A stretch of 64,000 nucleotides of DNA from Symbiodinium microadriaticum. Lineage: Eukaryota > Sar > Dinophyceae > Suessiales > Symbiodiniaceae. The notes beneath the pieces were generated by a model. That model ran no database searches. It was not told the origin of the DNA and was given only the letters and a program-made list of their open reading frames with translations. Positions 56,740 through 64,000 of this stretch are shown piece after piece. Both the position numbers and the translations under genes were made by a program. Where the stretch lies: the NCBI GenBank assembly GCA_001939145.1, contig LSRX01001372.1, forward strand, positions 62,001 through 126,000, in the 5' to 3' direction. Within the stretch, counting starts at the first letter, position 1. Each line of letters opens with the position of its first letter.

Positions 56740-58870
56740 TGCTTCCAGCCTCGCACGAAACTTAAGACCCGTCGTCCTCCAGATCCAGCTTGCGTGTGCG
56801 AGATGTGCTGCGATCCTCCTCCAGCACGATGGAAAAACCCTTGCAGTCTTGCTTCAGCTTTCTCAGAACTCACAAGGCGACTGACGACAACTGGAGTAGA
56901 GGCTATGTAAGTATGTGGACGTGAGATCCTTGCAAGGTTCTTGCGAAACCCTCTGTCAACGGGGTGACGTAGAGGTTTCGCAGCCACAAGTAACTCGCAC
57001 AGCTCTCGGCACGTTCACAGCCTGCCTTACATTTGTGTTAAGTTAAGAACATGCTGCAACACTCAAGGATTTGGCAATGAATGACACGTCCTTACGATAC
57101 CATGCTTTAAATCACGAAACATCGCGACACGACATGTCCTAAACAACGAAGCATCCCTACACCGCATGCTGCAAACAAACGAAACATATTGCAAACCACG
57201 AAACATAGGTACACCGCATGCCTAAATCACACCCGGTCCGGGTCGGTAGGATTCTGTCCGCCGTGTCGAGAAGTTTCAGACTATGCCGATGCTCAAACCT
57301 CTTCCACGCTGCCCACAGACCGGCACACCGTTCCTCATTGTCGGCGTGATCATTCTTGCAGTGCAATTCTTATGTTCTGAGATGACCTGCATCAACGTCT
57401 TCTGCCTGGTATCCTTGCCACGGGCTCGGTCCGTCAAAACGAACGAAGCAGGGCAACTTGCAAGACCTCATGAGTTTTCTTGGACCGTCTTCAGGACTGC
57501 AGGGCACAAATTCAGATTCCGAGACCTTGTCGTAGTCGTTTCGGTGCATTTCTGCCCGCCTACGGGGCACTTGGTGCTTCGAATTTTCATCTTCGAGATC
57601 CTGGAGCTCGGATTCGAGCTTCAGCATCCTCATGCGGTCCTGGTGCTCCGTCTCCCTCTTGCAAACCTGCCGCCTCTCGCGCTTCTACAATCCTCGCCTT
57701 GTTCAGACGTGTACAGTGTAGATACAGGAGGCATGCTGCATATTGCTGGATTTGCTCCCATCTGGCTCCCATAGACGGTCTCAATGTAAAGCTGTGTTTT
57801 CCCCACTCACGGTGAGGTCTCATCCCTCACTTCACACCACGAATGTTGAATACAGAGTCGCCTTGAGCTGAAGTGTCTTCAATGCTTCCACACTCAGCCA
57901 GCCCGCAATTTCCGCAACAGCCTGTCCTGCGACTGTCGCTCGCCTCGCACATCTCGCACACGCGCAGTGCGCACGGCGATCGTCTCGGCCACCTCGGCGC
58001 GGCGCCGCGCGCTCTGCAGCTCCTGCCTCCCAGAAGACATTGAATGGGAAGAGAGATCGACTGCAAAAGCCGAGACCTGGCTTTGCTGGCCGTCTCTTCC
58101 GCCTTCTTGAAGGAAGCCTTGCAGACGGGCTCGTGCGAAGCCAAACGCTCGAATCTTGGGATATCCCGCCTTCAACTCCTCCACCTCCCCTCGCGATTTC
58201 CGCGCGAGCTGCTCAGCGGCTTCGGCCCCTCACTCACAAGCGCCTCAAACGCCTCATGAGCAAAGGGGCGTCTCAGGGCCCCCGGCGACTTTTCCACTCT
58301 GCCAGCTGCTTCGCCAAGCGAAGATTCTCCGCCTCGGGCCGGGCCGACGGGCCGACGTCTAGACACACACGAGGGCGTGGAGTGCGTGGGGTCTGCGTGT
58401 GTGTGCTGCTATGACCCGGGCCTCGGCGGCCTCGGCCTTTTTTCGGGTCTCCTCCACGCGCTGCGCGGCCTCCGCCAGGCAGCGCTCCAGCTGCGCCTGG
58501 GCCTCGCGACGGGGGCGACAACGGCGAAAGCCGAGCCGGCGCGAGAGGGGCGGCGCTCGCGCCTTCTGCAGGGCTTGCCGCGCGGACTGTGCCCTCTGGC
58601 GCCAAAGAACCGGCGTTTCCAACCTGTCTGCACCGCTTACGGCCCAAAGCTGACGCCAATGAGCCAAGCAAGGCCAGGCAGCCCGGGCTCTTCATCAAGA
58701 TCCCAATCGTCACTTCTCCAAAACCTGCGCATGCGGCAGGCTAGTGACTGCGACACCTCCAAGGAGTGCCCGCGGCACCCGCGCAATATCTTCCTCATCT
58801 TCGCTGCACAACTCGAGCATCCGGAGACCAGCGCCCTTAACAACGTCAGCATAGACACTGCTGCCATGGT
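56740..58870 (-). CDS. Coiled-coil protein locus, multi-exon, unidentified
   Basis: Pieces in transcript order follow. About 58865-58733: YADVVKGAGLRMLELCSEDE then EDIARVPRALLGGVAV. About 58620-58400: QRAQSARQALQKARAP and REAQAQLERCLAEAAQRVEE then TRKKAEAAEARVIA. About 58340-58280: RPEAENLRLAKQLAEWKSRR. About 58200-57990: RKSRGEVEELKAGYPKIRAF and KASFKKAEETASKARSRL. Near 56880-56778: LKQDCKGFSIVLEEDRSTSR then TRKLDLEDDGS. Runs of Glu/Ala/Lys/Arg in heptad-like spacing indicate coiled coil. The region is GC-rich. Exon joins are not established, and the 57.1 kb minisatellite would fall in an intron if this is a single gene. A structural or cytoskeletal role is only a guess. Confidence 0.38.
57100..57233. 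repeat. Minisatellite with units of about 32 bp
   Basis: Units begin CATGCTTTAAATCACGAAAC, CATGTCCTAAACAACGAAGC, CATGCTGCAAACAAACGAAA and CATGCCTAAATCAC. Each is followed by a variable ACA-CG segment. The third unit is longer and contains an extra ACGAAACAT motif. About 3.5 copies in all. Confidence 0.7.
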
Positions 58871-59172
58871 ATAGGTCTCACAAACATTGTAGTAGGTCTA
58901 GCCTGGCTTCCTCAACTCTGTTCGTTCCAGCCCGCCTCGCTGGAGCTGCAAAGGCGCCCAGCTTTGCACTGATGTCGCCAATCCTGTCAATGCACTTCGT
59001 TTATGCTCCATACCGCCATACCTTCCATACCCTCCCCTGCACGCACTAAACAGCTACGACACATTGACATGCCGGTGCCTCCCACTGCATTCGCAGTTTT
59101 GAGTGGCCCCAGGCATGCTTGGCACGAGCCTCCGTGCTGCATCAGCTCGAAACGACCCATGCTGACGGTTTA

Positions 59173-59279
59173 GCAGTAGCAGTGGCAGTGCGGTAGTGGT
59201 AGCGGTGGTTATTTGTCGTAGTAGTAGTAGCAGCAGCAGCAGCAGCAGCAGCGGTAGCAGTAGGAGTAGGAGTAGGAGT

Positions 59280-59329
<50 letters not shown>

Positions 59330-59330
59330 C

Positions 59331-59370
<40 letters not shown>

Positions 59371-59390
59371 CGAGGAGGAGTAGTAGTGGA
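59173..59390. repeat. Mosaic trinucleotide repeat (AGT/AGC/AGG)
   Basis: An AGT run passes into AGC (59228-59250), then GGAGTA and GGAGCA hexamers (59260-59328), then a long AGT run (59329-59370) and AGG. The step-like change of unit suggests repeated local expansion. Frames through it give Ser-, Arg-Ser- or Leu-only translations, which I do not call genes. A shorter ATT/AGT-type run follows at 59525-59560. Confidence 0.85.
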
Positions 59391-59520
59391 ATGGGTGTGA
59401 CTATGAGAATGACTCTGAATATGATCATGAGTATGAGTATGACTATTACCACTACTAGTTGTAATCTCGTTGTACTACTGTTATTAGTCTTATGACTCTT
59501 ATTTCTATTGTCATTACATG

Positions 59521-60231
59521 TTAGGCATTATTAGTATTATTAGTATTATTAGTACCACTACCATCACTCTTACCTGCTATCATCCGTATGAATGCTCTGA
59601 TTACTATTCTTATCAGTCTTGGTATTCTTCTTGTTCCTTCTCCTCTCTGTGCTCTTTCACGTTGCTTCCAGCTCTGTGTATTATTCTTCTCCTTCTTCCT
59701 CTTCCTCAGCCTCGTCCTCTTCCTCTTCTTCTTCTTGTTCTTGCACAGCTTCTGCCACCCGCAAAGAGTGCTAAGCTGCTCTTCCGCGTATGCTGTTGGT
59801 TTCGGCTGGGTTCTTGCTCCGGCACTTGCTTCTGCTCCTCCTGAAAGGGGCATACGAGTCAGGTCCGTTATTTGTATCCTTTGTTCCGGCTCTTTGTGTT
59901 TCTTCTCTCTCCATCCCTGCCACTCCCCCCGGCGAAACGACCACTCTCGATCCGCCCGCCTCCAGGCTTTCCGCCGGCAGGCTTCGAGTATCTCGCTCGG
60001 ACGGCACCTGTACAGATTAGCCCAGCAATGGCAAAAATCTCCCACTGTTCTAGCCAGGCAATTCGCCTCATCGGCGACAGGCGGCTGCGCAGCGCTCGCA
60101 GCAGCACCACAGGCCTGCGAGGAAGAGACAGCTTTACCCTCTGGCCTGTCCCGCTCAAAATCCATTGCAAGCCTGCAGAAGTCCGCCCAAGAGCCATGTT
60201 GCATCTCTTGCGCAGTCTGTGCCGCCTGCAA
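59521..60231 (-). CDS. Basic ORF of about 230 codons, unidentified
   Basis: This is a continuous minus-str frame. The first 110 residues look like ordinary protein (EMQHGSWADFCRLAMDFERD, NCLARTVGDFCHCWANLYRC, RPSEILEACRRKAWRRADRE). The end becomes Lys/Arg-rich and then Asn-Thr repetitive as it runs into the simple repeat, so the true exon probably ends earlier (perhaps near 59850). The start is uncertain because no ATG lies at the frame's 5' end. No domain recognised; possibly nucleic-acid binding. Confidence 0.3.
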   Translation of the reverse strand: MQAAQTAQEMQHGSWADFCRLAMDFERDRPEGKAVSSSQACGAAASAAQPPVADEANCLARTVGDFCHCWANLYRCRPSEILEACRRKAWRRADREWSFRRGEWQGWREKKHKEPEQRIQITDLTRMPLSGGAEASAGARTQPKPTAYAEEQLSTLCGWQKLCKNKKKKRKRTRLRKRKKEKNNTQSWKQRERAQRGEGTRRIPRLIRIVIRAFIRMIAGKSDGSGTNNTNNTNNA

Positions 60232-62365
60232 ACGCTTGTGCCGTCTCGTGCCCGAAAAGGACTAACATCGCAACCGATTTCACGATCGGCACCTGTCTTC
60301 TGCCTCGGAGAGGGACTCGGAGGTCTGGCTCTATGCTGAGAAACTTGCCACCTGACACCAGTCACATCCGGAAATATCTCCTGACTGCAGCGTCTGCTAT
60401 TGCCTTTTGGCCCTGTGACCCTGTGCCTGTAGCAACTGGCGGGCGTCGCGTCTGCCACAGGCAAACCGCACCCAACCTTGAACCAAACTCATCAAAAACA
60501 ATCTTGCAACATGCTGGCTTTCAAGCTTGGCTTCACACAAAACCAGGCTGATGCCACCCAGCAGGAAGGGCCACACCGGTGTCCTTAAAGCGCAAAGACG
60601 CGGCCTACGCCCGAGCTTGGCCACGAGGTTTCAGCTCTCAGTTCGTTGAACTCTCGACCACCGGCTCGGCTCCTACCACCTTGCGCTGGCCGCTGGCCAC
60701 TAGCCGGCAACAACATACTCTGCTCACTCTACTCTTTTCCTGGACAGTTGCTGAGATGTGGCCTGAGGCCTGGGGCCCTCGCTCCGGTCGCTTTCTGAAA
60801 GGCCAATCTGTTTTGCCAGGGCCCTTGAGGGCTGCATCCTCGCCCTGTAGGCAGCGGGCCAGTTGGGCCCGTGCCTCGCACGGTCAGAGAGGCACATCGA
60901 CATAGAGGCACTGCACGTTCAGACAAACATAAACCCCTCTCTCAAAGCATCCCTTTGCTACCACCTTACTTGCTTCCCTGCTCTAGCCACTAGCCTCATC
61001 ACGCTCCTCTCGCAGGTTTCCTGCTGAGTCCGCGTTTGCCGGGTCCTTCCATTGCATATCATTTCATCACGAGTGTGCCGAGGGCATACTAACGCGTGTC
61101 TGCTGCAGTCCAGACCACCCCAGCCGACTGCCCAGCCAGGCGGTTGCGCCAAAAGCAGAGCTGGTACCAAAGAGAAGAGCAGCAGTCGCATGGCTCGCCA
61201 TGGGGGTGTTGAGTTTGGAGCTGCACACGTTTAGTTGTTTCGGGGAAAGCTCAGGAAATCAACCAAAAACGCAAAGCTCCGACCAGGGTTGCAAGTCATG
61301 CATAAGCCTAAGCGACATATGACGGCCTTGAGCCCAAGTGCTGACTCCAGGACCGACAATGCATTCTGGAAGCTCGTCCTCCTCGCGGCTTGGGCCTCGG
61401 CTTTCGATGTCGTCCAAGGCGACTCCCTGCTCGAGATCACCCCATGAAATCTAAGTCAAAGAAGCTCTGCTCATCTCTCTGATGCCCAGACACCGCCACC
61501 ATGAATGAGCCCCACCGAGAAATTCTGCAGTGGATGCTCAAGTAGGCCCCCGAGTGGCCGAGAGCAAGACTCACGCCAAACCAGGGCCAGCGGCCATGCA
61601 AGCCAACTCTTACCAAACCCGAAGAAAGTGCCCGGTGCCTAGCCGACAAGTGAGTCCGTGAGTCTCCTGCGCTTCAAACCAAGCGTTGCCTACAGCGCAA
61701 AGGCACTGCTAGTCATAGTCGGAAGCTCCTCAGAAGACCAGGGGTTGCAATTCACCTCGGCAGCACCGTGAAAAGAGGCTGAGGGATGCAAGGCGAGGGA
61801 AGGCGGCAACACGAAACTTTCAGACTTTCAAACGGAGACCCAACACGCACCGGGGCTGGTAAGGCGAGATGCTGAGTCCTGCTGATTAATGATTGAGACG
61901 TCTTTAGGAGTTGCGCCTGAATCTCGTGCCTTCTGGCATTTTACCGAACCTAGGCTGCCAGTCGTCTACGCAACAGTAGACGGACGCCTTGACCAAGCAG
62001 AAGGTTCCAGGAGAGCCGTTGTCTCATATTTGCTACTTCGCTCCGCCTTTTGCCCAGGGTCGGTCCCAGCAAATCTGCAACGAGCAGCAAGCATTTCTGC
62101 AAAGCAAGAGGCCGCAAGAAATCCCGCAGCGGCTTGGTGACGGCGGCCCGCGCAGGCACGGCATGGCAGATTCATATTTCGTTGAGTTTCTGCTGAGGTC
62201 CCACTACGGGTGTCGAAAGCAATACTGTGCAAGAAATGGTGTGGCATCACAGGCTACATGAGCCGACTCTCTGAAAGCGTCGGCCTTTGTCTTGGCTTCC
62301 TTTGCCGTGCTCTTTGCGGGCTTGTGGAGGGCGGCTTTGCGAGTGCCAACAACAGGCAGCCGCCA
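60232..62365. other. No gene modelled
   Basis: Weak minus-strand frames lie at about 61440-61240 (ALSVLESALGLKAVICRLGL) and 62150-61950 (LRDFLRPLALQKCLLLVADL), which may be exons. I saw no repeat or RNA gene. Confidence 0.3.
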
Positions 62366-63080
62366 TCACTCGACATGAACCGTCACGGGAACGCCGTCCG
62401 CCTGACCCAGCTGACGGTAGAGCGGCACGATATCGCCTGACAAGAGCAACAGTGCGCAGCTTTTTGTGACTAGCGATAAACCCTCGCACTTGTCCACATT
62501 TCTCGGAGTTGGCTTGGGGTGGGAAATCCGGTGCTCCGCCACTGCCCTCTCGATTGGGTTTTTGATGCTTCTGCCAGCACGTGCGCGCGATGTGCACGTT
62601 CGCCGAGTGCTCTGTTGGCAGGGCAGAAAGCAGCCTGGCACCAGCCCCCGAGAATGTCGGAGTCACGCACCGGCACCATCAACTTAGAGACATTGATTCG
62701 TCTTCGTAACTCTTGTAAACTAAGCTTTTGCCTCCAACATTTTCGGAGAGCTCACAGGCTGCAAATGGCTGCAACTCAGTACCAGTGCACTGACATACAC
62801 GCTCTCTGTACAGCTCCAGATTCAACGCGACAGCTGATGGTACACACAGCACAAAGTGGGCCACGGCCGGGGAGTTGTCCTCTACCCAAGCCCGAAATCA
62901 AAGAGGATGAAACGCCACCTTGCAGAACTGCGAACACTGCGAAGTAGAAAACATGACTCTCCCTGCCTCCACCAGCACCAGTTCAGCCAAAGCGACAAAG
63001 GCGGCCTCCGAGAAAACCAGATCAGGCCTGGGAGAACACCCAAAGAGGCGAAGGCACAGCCCCCCCGCTTTGAGAATCAC
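62366..63080 (-). CDS. Exon candidates of an unidentified protein
   Basis: Pieces: about 63080-62900 (LVFSEAAFVALAELVLVEAG then RVMFSTSQCSQFCKVAF); about 62790-62682 (ELQPFAACELSENVGGKSLV then YKSYEDESMSLS, ending at TAG); about 62530-62366 (RNVDKCEGLSLVTKSCALLL then LSGDIVPLYRQLGQADGVPV, ending at TGA). Two different stops show these cannot all be in one spliced frame unless the first stop is spliced out. No family recognised. Confidence 0.3.
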
Positions 63081-63300
63081 GCCCGCGAGCGCCCCTGCAC
63101 CGATACTGAGCAGGGTGAAGCCAAGGACCCCCTCCCAAACATCCCAGAGGTCCCTGACCAGGCACAGCGAGGCGAGTGCAAAGGCACTCCTGCTCTTTCA
63201 CATTCAAAAGGCCTCTCTTCTGCTGGCTCGACCGGCCCAGGCCCTCGGACAAGTGCTCCAAAAGGGCCGTGCACTGCACATCTCATTTCGGCCTGGGCCA

Positions 63301-64000
63301 CCTTGGAACATCTGGTTCAACTGGTTTAACATCTCCTCCGCAAATAGGCGACGGAGGTAGGAAGTGGTCACTCACCAGGAGTAGCTTCTTAACATAGATT
63401 GGTTTCTGATTCAGTCCTTCCATACCCTTCAAAAAACAATGGGATGATCTAAGCCTGCATGACATAGCAGAGACGACACTCTAGCTAAAGTGCACAACAT
63501 ATGTTCTTAGAGTTTGTTCTCTTCGATGTGTTCTGACAAACGCTTGGGCTTCACAAGGCTACTCTTTCACCACTGACAGAGACATTGGACTGTTCAGGGC
63601 ACCGCTTGCTGTCCTCCAAGTCCGCGAAATTGTTGGCATCCATGTGGTCCTACACAGTTTGGGGCAGAGGTCAGGTCTTGCATAGAGTTCCTTGGTCTGT
63701 GACACCGCGGCCTCGTCGGGCCCGTCGGCATCACGAGCAAAAGCCGAGTCCTGTTCACCCTAACATGTCTTGCAAAAGGATTGTATGCCTCATCCTGCCG
63801 TATTCTGCACTCCTGCTCTGATCGGCCAATGGCCTACAAAAGGCCTTCGCAAGATCGGCTAGCTGCGATTGACTATGCTTGCCATGTTCAGTCTACTATT
63901 TGGCATGTCATCTGGTTCTGTATGCCTCTGGAGTCCTGGATGCCGAAGCTGTCGTAAAGCTTCCGGCGCGTTGGATCCGCCAAAAGCTCGTGTGCCTGTT
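63301..64000. other. No gene recognised
   Basis: I saw no convincing exon, repeat or RNA gene up to the right edge. Confidence 0.35.

Noticed and set aside
59054..59495. Long open frames reading poly-Leu (minus) or Arg-Ser/Ser (plus)
   Set aside because: They are direct translations of the AGT/AGC/AGG tract.

Overview
This window looks like nuclear DNA from a dinoflagellate, most likely a Symbiodiniaceae-type genome. The strongest evidence is a 40S ribosomal protein gene (RPS15/uS19, positions 6324-4831, minus strand). It can be read exon by exon: 9 exons and 8 introns, 7 of them with a GC donor. All 8 acceptors are AG followed by G, and one exon is only 14 nt. GC-AG introns and the AG|G acceptor context are known dinoflagellate traits. 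Other support comes from a telomere-like CCCTAAA block (dinoflagellates use TTTAGGG telomeres), abundant microsatellites, and an ORF of a retroelement type I recall from Symbiodinium assemblies.

Almost all the coding signal I can read is on the minus strand, consistent with the long one-way gene arrays of dinoflagellates. From left to right: the start of a retroelement ORF (711 to the left edge); two adjacent loci that look like tandem paralogues of a secreted helical Cys protein (about 1.1-4.0 kb); RPS15 (4.8-6.3 kb); a field of CT/GA tracts and hairpins (8.2-9.6 and 12.0-12.4 kb) around a 300-codon acidic ORF (10.7-11.6 kb); a run of unidentified multi-exon loci (13.9-22.5 kb), including a membrane-protein locus with a one-base frameshift; then repeats and AT-rich sequence with the telomere-like block (23.3-25.7 kb). 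Further right are more minus-strand loci (26.2-36.8 kb); CTG tracts, a 21-bp repeat and a roughly 280-295 bp tandem repeat (38.3-39.9 kb); another locus (41.1-41.9 kb); a second hairpin/CT field (42.7-43.0 kb); a minus-strand locus (43.1-44.2 kb); a long intronless renalase/amine-oxidase-like ORF (46.6-48.4 kb); and further minus-strand loci up to about 63 kb, including coiled-coil exons at 56.7-58.9 kb.

Only RPS15 is identified with high confidence, and the renalase-like ORF with moderate confidence. Most other loci rest on stretches of open, protein-like reading frame flanked by plausible GC/GT donors and AG|G acceptors. Their exon lists are incomplete and their functions unknown. Many long open frames are shadows or begin at GTG/TTG, and I left them out. 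There is one unknown base at 49967, inside a C-rich run. I saw no tRNA, rRNA, CRISPR array or bacterial-style operon.
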